23,811 bases of DNA from Bacteroidetes bacterium UBA4414 (lineage in GTDB: Bacteria > Bacteroidota > Bacteroidia > Chitinophagales > Chitinophagaceae). Of this stretch, positions 15,488 through 22,292 are shown in pieces. The stretch lies in NCBI GenBank assembly GCA_002389765.1, contig DGQM01000024.1, positions 699 through 24,509 on the forward strand. The letters run 5' to 3'. Both the position numbers and the translations under genes were made by a program. The notes below the pieces were generated by a model. That model was not told the origin of the DNA and made no database searches. It saw only the letters and a program-made list of their open reading frames with translations. Position 1 is the stretch's first letter. Every line of letters starts with the position of its first letter.

Positions 15488-15934
15488 ATGCAAATAATAT
15501 TAATTAAAGACGTAGACAACCTGGGCAGTGCCCATGAGCTGGTAGAAGTAAGGCCGGGATATGCCCGCAACTACCTAATACCTCAGAAATATGCTATCGA
15601 GGCTAGCGCATCAAACCTGAAAGTAATGCAGGAGCGCCAGAAACAACTGGCTAAGCGCGAAGCTAAACTGATGGCTGAAATAGCTGACGTAACTAAAGTA
15701 CTGAAAGCATCACCTACTAAACTGGGTGCTAAACTGGGTACTAACGGTAAAATCTTCGGTTCTGTTACATCTATCCAACTGGCACGCGCTATCCGCGAAC
15801 AGAAAGGTTATGAAATCGACCGTCGCCGCATAACAATTCTTGACGAAGTAAAAGAAGCAGGTTCTTACAAAGCTTCTATCGATTTCGGTAAAGACACTGT
15901 TATTGAAATTGAATTTGAAGTTGCAGGTGAATAA
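15488..15934 (+). CDS. rplI: 50S ribosomal protein L9
   Basis: The 148-residue protein begins with the L9 N-terminal 23S rRNA-binding domain: MQIILIKDVDNLGSAHELVEVRPGYARNYLIPQKYA. A long connecting helix follows (about 42-75, rich in Lys/Gln/Glu), and then a C-terminal domain (KLGTNGKIFGSVTSIQLARAI, RRRITILDEVKEAGSYKASI). The length is normal. It is the last gene of the operon, followed by a strong intrinsic terminator 30 bp later. Confidence 0.97.
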   Translation: MQIILIKDVDNLGSAHELVEVRPGYARNYLIPQKYAIEASASNLKVMQERQKQLAKREAKLMAEIADVTKVLKASPTKLGAKLGTNGKIFGSVTSIQLARAIREQKGYEIDRRRITILDEVKEAGSYKASIDFGKDTVIEIEFEVAGE

Positions 15935-15963
15935 TATTCTACGCTGCTATCAAGCATAAATTG

Positions 15964-15993
15964 AAAGGGCTGCATTATATGCAGCCTTTTTTA
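15964..15993 (+). terminator. Intrinsic terminator of the rpsF operon
   Basis: GGCTGCAT (15968-15975), loop TAT, and ATGCAGCC (15979-15986) form a perfect 8-bp stem followed at once by six T (15987-15992). An AAAG on the 5' side can lengthen the stem into the T-run. It lies 30 bp past the rplI stop. Confidence 0.9.
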
Positions 15994-16049
15994 TTCAGAA
16001 TTATAACAAACTGTTATCCAGCTATTATGCTTGTGTCACACTAAAAATG

Positions 16050-16057
16050 TACCTTTG
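16050..16057 (+). promoter_or_regulatory. -7 element of the panD operon
   Basis: TACCTTTG is a perfect -7 match, 7 bp before the panD ATG at 16065. A TTG at 16031-16033 may be the upstream box, at 16 bp. The element overlaps a spurious upstream ATG at 16047, which is one reason that start is rejected. Confidence 0.65.
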
Positions 16058-16064
16058 CGCCGCT

Positions 16065-16409
16065 ATGCAAATTGAAGTATTAAAGTCTAAAATACACCAT
16101 GTTAAGATTACTGAGGCCAATCTTAACTACATAGGTAGTATTACTATAGACGAAGACTTGCTGGATGCCGCCAATATGATTGAAAATGAAAAAGTGCAGG
16201 TACTCAGCATGGACAATGGTGCCCGCCTTGAAACATACATCATTAAAGGCAAACGCGGCAGCGGTATGATATGTATGAACGGTCCTGCTGCGCACAGAAT
16301 AGCAGTTGGTCATACAGTTATCGTTATCTCTTACGCACACATGGATTTTGAAGAAGCAAAGCAATTCAATCCGAGCATCATATTCCCTAAAGAGGGTAAT
16401 AAACTATAA
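16065..16409 (+). CDS. panD: Aspartate 1-decarboxylase precursor
   Basis: PanD converts L-aspartate to beta-alanine for pantothenate and coenzyme A synthesis in the cytoplasm. From the ATG at 16065 the protein is 114 residues: MQIEVLKSKIHHVKITEANLNYIGSITIDEDLL. Self-cleavage at G24-S25 produces the pyruvoyl cofactor on the new N-terminus; both residues are present. Further landmarks are ANMIENEKVQV, NGARLETYIIKGKRGSG and GHTVIVISYA. The in-frame ATG at 16047 would add MYLCAA, but those bases are the promoter core, so it is not the start. The gene leads a compact + strand operon, with the flippase-like gene starting 17 bp after its stop. Confidence 0.96.
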   Translation: MQIEVLKSKIHHVKITEANLNYIGSITIDEDLLDAANMIENEKVQVLSMDNGARLETYIIKGKRGSGMICMNGPAAHRIAVGHTVIVISYAHMDFEEAKQFNPSIIFPKEGNKL

Positions 16410-16426
16410 TTCTTACTTTTAGTTCT

Positions 16427-17431
16427 ATGAAGAAAAAGACCCTCCTTACGGTTTTGCAATACGTCATATTCCTGGGGTTGGGTATTGGTATTATATACTG
16501 GATGTTCAGCAAAATGACTGCCGAACAGATAGATATAATGCTTGGCTCTATCAAGCAGACAAGGGCTTGGTATCTGGTACCTATTTTCATAGTTGGTTTC
16601 CTTTCTCACTATTTCAGGGCGCTACGTTGGAAGCTGATGCTGGAGCCGATGGATATTCGCCCATCTACCAAAAACACATTTTTTGCTGTAATGGTAGGGT
16701 ATATTACCAACCTCGTATTGCCACGTGCAGGAGAGGTGGCAAAATGTACTGTGCTGGCACGCTACGAAAAAGTGCCTGCCGATAAAATGATAGGTACCAT
16801 AGTAGCTGAGCGTGCGTTTGATGTAGTATGTCTTGGCTTGCTCACATTTCTTGCTTTCTTTCTGGAAGCTGATGTTATCGGCAAAATGCTGAATGATACT
16901 TTCGGTGGTGTAGCCAACAAAACATCATTCATATTGATACTGCTGGGGCTTGCTGCGGTTGGTTTTATAGCACTGGCATTTCTGTATAGAAAGTTTAAAG
17001 AAACAAAAATTGGCCAGTTTATCGGAGGCTTGCTACAAGGTGTTACATCTATTCTGCAATTGAAGAAAAGAGGCATGTTCTTGTTGTACACAGCACTGAT
17101 ATGGGGTTCTTACTGGTTTCTTGTAGTGCTTGGCTTCTGGAGTATGCCACCTACAGAACATCTATCGCTGGCTACAGCGCTTGTAGTGCTGATAGTAGGT
17201 AGCGTTGGTATCATAGCTACACCGGGCGGTATTGGTGCATACCCTGCATTGGTAGCAAGTGCGTTGTCTGTATATGGTGTAGATGCTAAAACGCACGGGC
17301 AAGCATTTGGATGGGTGTCATGGTCTGTGCAGATGGGTATTGTAGTTATTTTAGGTGTTCTTTCTATCATACTTTTGCCAATAGTAAACAACAAGCAGCA
17401 AGATGCAGCGTCTACAATGGATACAAAATAA
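16427..17431 (+). CDS. Lysylphosphatidylglycerol synthase TM-region / flippase-like membrane protein (UPF0104)
   Basis: A 334-residue integral membrane protein with about eight hydrophobic segments. It has the family markers HYFRALRWKLML (61-72) and the block GYITNLVLPRAGEVAKC (91-107) with downstream GTIVAERAFDVVCLG (123-137), as well as a C-terminal glycine-rich TPGGIGAYPALVA motif. This corresponds to the membrane half of MprF/AglD-type proteins. It lacks the cytosolic aminoacyl-transferase domain, so it should not make lysyl-phosphatidylglycerol; lipid or lipid-linked glycan translocation is the usual guess. It follows panD by 17 bp, and its last 29 bp overlap the start of rfaE2, implying translational coupling. 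The link to LPS heptose activation is suggestive only. Confidence 0.85.
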   Translation: MKKKTLLTVLQYVIFLGLGIGIIYWMFSKMTAEQIDIMLGSIKQTRAWYLVPIFIVGFLSHYFRALRWKLMLEPMDIRPSTKNTFFAVMVGYITNLVLPRAGEVAKCTVLARYEKVPADKMIGTIVAERAFDVVCLGLLTFLAFFLEADVIGKMLNDTFGGVANKTSFILILLGLAAVGFIALAFLYRKFKETKIGQFIGGLLQGVTSILQLKKRGMFLLYTALIWGSYWFLVVLGFWSMPPTEHLSLATALVVLIVGSVGIIATPGGIGAYPALVASALSVYGVDAKTHGQAFGWVSWSVQMGIVVILGVLSIILLPIVNNKQQDAASTMDTK

Positions 17432-17897
17432 AATCCTGCGGGATGATATGTCGATTGCAAGACATGTAAACATGTGGAAAGCACTTGGCAAGAAAATTGT
17501 ATTTACCAATGGCTGTTTTGATATTCTACATCACGGTCATTTGGATTTGTTGGCAAAAGCTGCCGACATGGGCAATATTCTTATCGTAGCCCTCAATACA
17601 GATGCCTCTGTAAAAAAACTGAAAGGCGAAGAGCGTCCCATTAATCATGAAGAAGACAGGCTTTTTCAAATGGCATCGCTATTGTGTGTAGATGCAGTCT
17701 GCCTGTTTGATGAGCAAACACCGGAGCAGCTTATACACAAAATCATTCCCGATGTGCTGGTGAAGGGTGGCGATTATACCATTGATACCATTGTTGGGGC
17801 ACAGCATGTAATGAGCTATGGAGGTAAAGTGGAGGTAGTCCCTTTCGTGCAGGGATACTCTACAACAGGGCTTATCAACAATATTAAGAAATTGTAA
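17403..17897 (+). CDS. rfaE2: D-glycero-beta-D-manno-heptose 1-phosphate adenylyltransferase
   Basis: The 164-residue protein is the stand-alone nucleotidyltransferase half of HldE. It transfers AMP from ATP to heptose 1-phosphate, giving ADP-heptose for the LPS inner core. It has the cytidylyltransferase fold signature FTNGCFDILHHGHLDLL with HxGH at 43-46, then ALNTDASVKKLKGEERPI, an LVKGGDYTID block (119-128) and the C-terminal GYSTTGLI (151-158). Although an ATG at 17448 would avoid the overlap with the flippase-like gene, the IQNKIL segment near the N-terminus is common in Bacteroidota homologues, so I keep 17403. The kinase half (rfaE1) is not in the window. Confidence 0.93.
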   Translation: MQRLQWIQNKILRDDMSIARHVNMWKALGKKIVFTNGCFDILHHGHLDLLAKAADMGNILIVALNTDASVKKLKGEERPINHEEDRLFQMASLLCVDAVCLFDEQTPEQLIHKIIPDVLVKGGDYTIDTIVGAQHVMSYGGKVEVVPFVQGYSTTGLINNIKKL

Positions 17898-17947
17898 AAT
17901 CTACGTTTAGTACCTTCACAGTACAGACAATGCTGGATGGCAGCTAT

Positions 17948-17955
17948 TACTTTTG
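17948..17955 (+). promoter_or_regulatory. -7 element upstream of ppk1
   Basis: TACTTTTG is a full TAnnTTTG match, 25 bp before the chosen ppk1 ATG at 17981. No TTTG box is present at the normal distance upstream. It lies downstream of the alternative ATG at 17930, supporting 17981 as the start. Confidence 0.5.
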
Positions 17956-17980
17956 CCACAGCAAAAAATTGCCTGTTTTG

Positions 17981-20050
17981 ATGAAGACTGTGAAGCAGAC
18001 TATAGTTAGAGATATTAGCTGGTTGTCGTTTAATGCAAGGGTACTGCAAGAGGCCCGTGATACTTCCAATCATATATACGACCGCCTTCGTTTTCTGGGC
18101 ATCTTTTCAAACAATCTGGATGAGTTTTTTCGTGTGCGTGTTGCAACGCTCAACCGTATGTTGCGATTAGGTAAGGCAGGTAGAATACATCTTGAAAGCA
18201 ACCCCGATAAAATACTTGCACAAATACAGCAAGTAGTGATGAGCCAGCAAACTGATTTCGATGCTATATATGCAGACGTAATCAAGGAGCTGGAGAAACA
18301 ACACATCTTCATCAAAAACGAAAAGCAATTAAATAAGGCGCAGAAAGATTTTATTAGTACATATTTTGATGAGCAGGTACGCACACAGATAGTGCCGCTG
18401 ATGATTGAGAGTATTCCGCAAATACCTTTATTGAGAGATAAGTCTATATACCTGGCATGCGTATTAGGAGATGCTAAAAATCCTATGCTGCAACGCTATG
18501 CGTTGATAGAAATACCTACAAAAGTATTGCCACGCTTTGTGATACTTCCGTCTACAGGCAAGAGCAAAGACATCATATTGCTGGAAGATATTATCAGGTT
18601 CAATCTGCCAAACCTATTCGCGCCTTTTGGGTTCAACAGGTTTCTGGGATACATCATCAAAGTAACGCGCGATGCGGAACTGGAAATGGATAATGATGTA
18701 AATACAAACCTGATAGATGAACTGGAAAGGGGGTTAAAGAATAGAAAGAAAGGTCGTGCCACACGCTTTGTGTTTGACAGAAGTATAGATGCCAATTTGC
18801 TCGACTATCTTATCAAGCGCCTCAACCTTGCAAAAAAAGATAACTTGATACCCGGTGGCAGGATTCATAATTTCAAAGACTTTATGAATTTTCCGGCACA
18901 GGTATTTACAGACCTAAAGCCGCGTGCCAAAGCATTTGTACATCCGCTATTGCAGCAGCCATGCCGTATTATGGAAGTGATGGATAAACGTGATGTAATG
19001 TTGCATTTCCCCTACCATTCATTCGATTCAATCATAGATCTGTTACGCGAAGCTGCTATCGATCCTTTTGTACAAAGCATTAAGATAACAGCCTATCGTT
19101 TGGCAAAAGATTCAAAGGTTATAAATGCCTTACTGAATGCTGTACGAAATGGTAAGTCTGTAACAGTAATGATAGAGCTGCGTGCACGTTTTGATGAAGA
19201 GGCAAATCTGCAGTGGAAAAAAAGACTGGAAGAAGAAGGCGTAAAAGTAGTACTAGGCTTGCCACACATGAAAGTGCACGGTAAACTATGCATCATTAAA
19301 AAGCGAGAGTTCAACAAAACCAAACAATATGGTTTTGTATCTACAGGTAACTTTAATGAGGGCACTGCAAAATATTATGGAGACCATTGCTTACTTACAA
19401 CAAACAGAAATATACTTGCCGATATCAATCGCATATTCACTTTTCTGGAATCTGCACAGCCTAAAACAGAAAGCTTGAAAGTATGCAAGACGCTGCCAGT
19501 TGCGCCGGTAAATATGCGCAAGTATTTCAGCGATTTAATAAGTAAAGAAATTAAGACAGCTAAAAAGGGTAAACCTGCATCAATTACTATAAAATCAAAC
19601 AGCCTGGTAGACCAGATACTTATAAGTAAGCTGTACGATGCCGCAAAAGCAGGTGTTGACGTGCGTATGATAATACGTGGCAGTTGTTGCGCGTATACAC
19701 AGAATAAGTCATTCAAGGCTCCTATGCAAGCCATCAGTATTATAGACGAGTATCTGGAGCACGCACGCGTATTTGTATTTCATAATGCAGGAGAGCCGAA
19801 AGTATTCATATCATCTGCCGATTGGATGGTGCGTAATCTCGACCATCGGGTGGAGGCAGCTTGCCCGGTATATGATAAAGAAATACAGCAGGAATTAATT
19901 GATATTCTGAATATACAGCTTGCAGAAAATGTGAAAGGGCGTATATTAGATAACGAACAGCGAAATAATTACGTAACGCGCAAAAAAGGCGAACAGGCAC
20001 TTCGCTCGCAATTGGCTATTTACGGATATTTGCGCAATAAACGTTATTAA
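17981..20050 (+). CDS. ppk1: Polyphosphate kinase 1
   Basis: PPK1 reversibly polymerises the gamma-phosphate of ATP into polyphosphate, at the inner membrane or in the cytoplasm. From the ATG at 17981 the protein has 689 residues, the normal size. It starts MKTVKQTIVRDISWLSFNARVLQEA, as in homologues, then NLDEFFRVRVATL. The catalytic half is phospholipase D-like: HMKVHGKL, with H433 (HxK) as the likely phosphohistidine, STGNFNEGTAKYYGDHCLLT, a basic MIIRGSCCA segment and LDHRVEAACPVYD with H622, the second conserved His. The frame could extend to an ATG at 17930 but those 17 residues do not resemble the family. ppx starts 3 bp after the stop, giving a synthesis/degradation pair for polyphosphate. 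Confidence 0.96.
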   Translation: MKTVKQTIVRDISWLSFNARVLQEARDTSNHIYDRLRFLGIFSNNLDEFFRVRVATLNRMLRLGKAGRIHLESNPDKILAQIQQVVMSQQTDFDAIYADVIKELEKQHIFIKNEKQLNKAQKDFISTYFDEQVRTQIVPLMIESIPQIPLLRDKSIYLACVLGDAKNPMLQRYALIEIPTKVLPRFVILPSTGKSKDIILLEDIIRFNLPNLFAPFGFNRFLGYIIKVTRDAELEMDNDVNTNLIDELERGLKNRKKGRATRFVFDRSIDANLLDYLIKRLNLAKKDNLIPGGRIHNFKDFMNFPAQVFTDLKPRAKAFVHPLLQQPCRIMEVMDKRDVMLHFPYHSFDSIIDLLREAAIDPFVQSIKITAYRLAKDSKVINALLNAVRNGKSVTVMIELRARFDEEANLQWKKRLEEEGVKVVLGLPHMKVHGKLCIIKKREFNKTKQYGFVSTGNFNEGTAKYYGDHCLLTTNRNILADINRIFTFLESAQPKTESLKVCKTLPVAPVNMRKYFSDLISKEIKTAKKGKPASITIKSNSLVDQILISKLYDAAKAGVDVRMIIRGSCCAYTQNKSFKAPMQAISIIDEYLEHARVFVFHNAGEPKVFISSADWMVRNLDHRVEAACPVYDKEIQQELIDILNIQLAENVKGRILDNEQRNNYVTRKKGEQALRSQLAIYGYLRNKRY

Positions 20051-20053
20051 GAC

Positions 20054-20944
20054 TTGATATTAGCTGCCATAGATATTGGTTCCAATGCCGCTCGTTTGCT
20101 GATAACAGAAACATCTGTGTATAAAGATGGTACAGTAGATTTTACCAAGCTCAATCTACTGCGTATACCATTACGCCTCGGTTTTGATGTGTTTAATAAT
20201 GGATACATCAGCGAAGAGAAGAAACGCAAAATGATAGATACCATCAAAGCTTATAAACTGTTGATGGATATATATAAAGTAGAGGCTGTAAAAGCATGTG
20301 CTACTTCAGCCATGCGAGATGCTACAAATGGCGCCGAGGTGCTTAAAGAGATTTACGCAGAAACTGGTATCGAAGTGAGTATTATTACCGGGCAGGAAGA
20401 AGCAAATATCATTTACGAAACACATATTGCTGAAAAGCTGAATACAGAAAAGTCTTATATGTATGTAGATGTGGGTGGTGGTAGTACGGAGGTGACACTG
20501 TTTTCAGATAACCATATTGTTTTCAAAGAATCTTTCAACATTGGTACCATACGCTTGCTGAATGATAAGGTGACAGATGAGCAGTGGGAGCATATGAAAT
20601 GGTATATTAAAACTCACACTAAAGACTATCAGCCGGTAGAGGCTATTGGTAGTGGCGGTAATATCAACAAGATATTTTCTATCTCTAAGCGCAAAGAAGG
20701 AAAACCATTGCCGCTCGATTTGTTGAAAGACTACTATAAAGAGCTGGGGCTGAATAGTGTAGAAGAACGTAAACATCTCTATAACCTGCGTAGCGATCGT
20801 GCCGACGTTATAGTACCTGCATTGCAGATATATATAGCTGTAATGCGTTGGGCAAATGCCGATGAGATTTATGTCCCTAAGATTGGTCTTGCAGATGGAT
20901 TGGTGAAGATGCTATATAAGGATATGCTCCGCAAGCAGAAATAA
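20054..20944 (+). CDS. ppx: Exopolyphosphatase, Ppx/GppA family (TTG start)
   Basis: The 296-residue protein has the ASKHA-fold phosphatase motifs: AAIDIGSNAARLLI (4-17, phosphate 1), ACATSAMRDATNG (81-93), GQEEANII with catalytic-type E115/E116, MYVDVGGGSTEVTLF (136-150, phosphate 2) and AIGSGGNINKIF. It should release phosphate from polyphosphate ends or from pppGpp. It ends after the two-lobed core and lacks the C-terminal HD-like domain of E. coli Ppx, as is common for the short form. The stop of ppk1 is in the same frame, so TTG at 20054 is the only usable start before the first motif. The 3-bp gap implies coupled translation with ppk1. Confidence 0.92.
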   Translation: MILAAIDIGSNAARLLITETSVYKDGTVDFTKLNLLRIPLRLGFDVFNNGYISEEKKRKMIDTIKAYKLLMDIYKVEAVKACATSAMRDATNGAEVLKEIYAETGIEVSIITGQEEANIIYETHIAEKLNTEKSYMYVDVGGGSTEVTLFSDNHIVFKESFNIGTIRLLNDKVTDEQWEHMKWYIKTHTKDYQPVEAIGSGGNINKIFSISKRKEGKPLPLDLLKDYYKELGLNSVEERKHLYNLRSDRADVIVPALQIYIAVMRWANADEIYVPKIGLADGLVKMLYKDMLRKQK

Positions 20945-21015
20945 TTCTACAATTTTGCAATTTAATGCCTCTTTGATGTTAGTTTTTTGATAAAGAACAG
21001 GTTTGTGGCATCTAT

Positions 21016-21049
21016 TTTGCTAAAAATATCAGCAACTACAATATTTTTG
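21016..21049 (+). promoter_or_regulatory. Promoter of the short lipoprotein gene
   Basis: TATTTTTG at 21042-21049 matches TAnnTTTG fully and lies 20 bp before the ATG at 21070. TTTG at 21016-21019 is a possible upstream box, at 22 bp. The 125-bp gap after ppx holds no evident terminator hairpin. Confidence 0.5.
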
Positions 21050-21069
21050 CATCAATAAAACCGTAAAGA

Positions 21070-21501
21070 ATGAAAAAGCAAACGTTATTACTATTGGCCG
21101 GTGGTATGCTGGCATTGGCATCTTGCCAAAACGAAGCACCTGCAGTTAGCGCCGGTCCTTCAGAAGCACAAATCGACTCAATGGTGAATGCACGTGTAGA
21201 AGCTATGCGTAGCGAGCTGATGGCACAGAACGATTCTCTGATCAATGCACTCGCTCAGTGGAAGGCAGATTCTATGATTGCTGCTATGAAAGGTGCTAAG
21301 CCAGCTGCTGCAGCGCCTAAACCTGCTCCTAAACCTACTACAACAACTACACCGAAGCCAACCACGCCTACTAATCCTAAAGATGGCAGATTTAATGGTA
21401 ATGGTAATACCAACAACAATAAAGATGCTAGATTTAGTGAAGACGCAGCTAAAAAACAACAACAGCAAAGTGCAGACAAGAAAGCTGAAAGATTTAAATA
21501 A
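21070..21501 (+). CDS. Small low-complexity lipoprotein, function unknown
   Basis: A 143-residue protein with a lipoprotein signal: MKKQTLLLLAGGMLALASC, lipobox LASC and lipidated Cys at 19. Residues 31-75 form a helical, possibly coiled-coil stretch (AQIDSMVNARVEAMRSELMAQND). Residues 75-103 are an Ala/Pro/Lys/Thr-rich linker, and the tail is Asn/Gln/Lys-rich. Three short motifs ending in Arg-Phe recur in the tail: KDGRF (to 108), KDARF (to 122) and KAERF (to 142). The layout suggests a periplasmic or surface-tethered protein with a stiff linker. No domain is recognised. It has its own promoter and ends at the bidirectional terminator. Confidence 0.7.
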   Translation: MKKQTLLLLAGGMLALASCQNEAPAVSAGPSEAQIDSMVNARVEAMRSELMAQNDSLINALAQWKADSMIAAMKGAKPAAAAPKPAPKPTTTTTPKPTTPTNPKDGRFNGNGNTNNNKDARFSEDAAKKQQQQSADKKAERFK

Positions 21502-21510
21502 CAGTATTAT

Positions 21511-21554
21511 ATGAACATAAAAAAACCCGCATTTGCGGGTTTTTTTATGTTCAT
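21511..21554. terminator. Bidirectional terminator, perfect 20-bp stem
   Basis: The arms 21511-21530 and 21535-21554 are exact reverse complements around the loop ATTT. Each arm has seven A or T next to a CCCGC/GCGGG core, so either strand reads as a GC stem followed by a U-tract. It sits between the convergent lipoprotein genes, 9 bp past one stop and 14 bp past the other. Confidence 0.93.
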
Positions 21555-21568
21555 ATTTTTATCAAATA

Positions 21569-22078
21569 TTAGTTCCAAGTACCAGAATATGACTTTGAAA
21601 CACCAGTTGGATTTTTGATAGTATAAGACCAAGTTATTTTTTTGTCAGTACTGTTATAAGTACCTGTACCTTCTACTGTATAGCCATCATTATCAGGAGC
21701 TTGAGATGGGATAGTAATAGTGCTACCGCTAACTGTAGCTTTTACTTCGTTTGTGAAATAAGAATCAGAGAATTTGCTGATTTTGATGTCGATAATAGCT
21801 GTGCCAGATGTAATGATAGCACTGTAAGCAGGTAAACTTGTACCAGATACTTCCTTATCGCTGGCAGTCCATGTTTTAACGAATTTTGCTCTGCCTTCAG
21901 ACTCACAATTAGTTCCTTCGTAACCTGTAGGGCAAGAACAAACACCTGCAGTACAAGTACCGCCATTTTTACAAACTACATCTTTACATTCGTCTTTGTT
22001 ACAAGATGTGTAAGTGATAGCGCTGAAAGCACCAATTGTCAGCAGAGCGCTGAACGCTGCATTGCGGATTGATTTCAT
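21569..22078 (-). CDS. EGF-like domain lipoprotein
   Basis: From the ATG at 22078 (MKSIRNAAFSALLTIGAFSAITYTSC) the protein has 169 residues and a lipoprotein-type signal with Cys26; the -3 residue is Tyr, an imperfect lipobox. Residues 31-58 are an EGF-like module with six cysteines in the order C31, C36, C42, C47, C49, C58 (CKNGGTCTAGVCSCPTGYEG). A beta-rich domain of about 110 residues follows (SGTAIIDIKISKFSDSYF, TITIPSQAPDNDGYTVEG, KKITWSYTIKN). Similar EGF-plus-beta-domain lipoproteins are common in Bacteroidota, but no function is known. In-frame ATGs at 22087 and 22093 (and 22129 for the longest frame) are alternatives; the signal peptide is complete from 22078. It converges with the short lipoprotein gene across the shared terminator. 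Confidence 0.78.
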   Translation of the reverse strand: MKSIRNAAFSALLTIGAFSAITYTSCNKDECKDVVCKNGGTCTAGVCSCPTGYEGTNCESEGRAKFVKTWTASDKEVSGTSLPAYSAIITSGTAIIDIKISKFSDSYFTNEVKATVSGSTITIPSQAPDNDGYTVEGTGTYNSTDKKITWSYTIKNPTGVSKSYSGTWN

Positions 22079-22278
22079 TGATAGCATAATCATTAATTTT
22101 TTAGATTGGTTAGACAAATATGATGCCAAAAATACACCTTAACGAGCGTATTTTCAAGACGTATAAATAATAAAGCTGTCTTCATTACAGAAAATAAGTG
22201 GTTTGTAGAATAAAGTCTATGTTTATTTTTAAGATAAAAACAACACCCTAGTACAATTTTATACTTTATCAATAAATG

Positions 22279-22286
22279 TACCTTTG
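22279..22286 (+). promoter_or_regulatory. -7 element of the TPR protein gene
   Basis: TACCTTTG is a perfect match, 6 bp before the ATG at 22293. It is embedded in a 14-base string (AAATGTACCTTTGC) identical to that before panD. The upstream 200 bp are AT-rich and show no clear TTTG box at 19 bp. Confidence 0.6.
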
Positions 22287-22292
22287 CACACC

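Noticed and set aside
16047..16064. Upstream in-frame ATG of panD
   Set aside because: Its codons overlap the TACCTTTG promoter core and would shift the conserved G24-S25 cleavage position.
22079..22292. Possible tRNA or small RNA in the gap before the TPR gene
   Set aside because: No cloverleaf, no strong hairpin and no terminator visible; the gap is plain AT-rich sequence with the promoter at its end.
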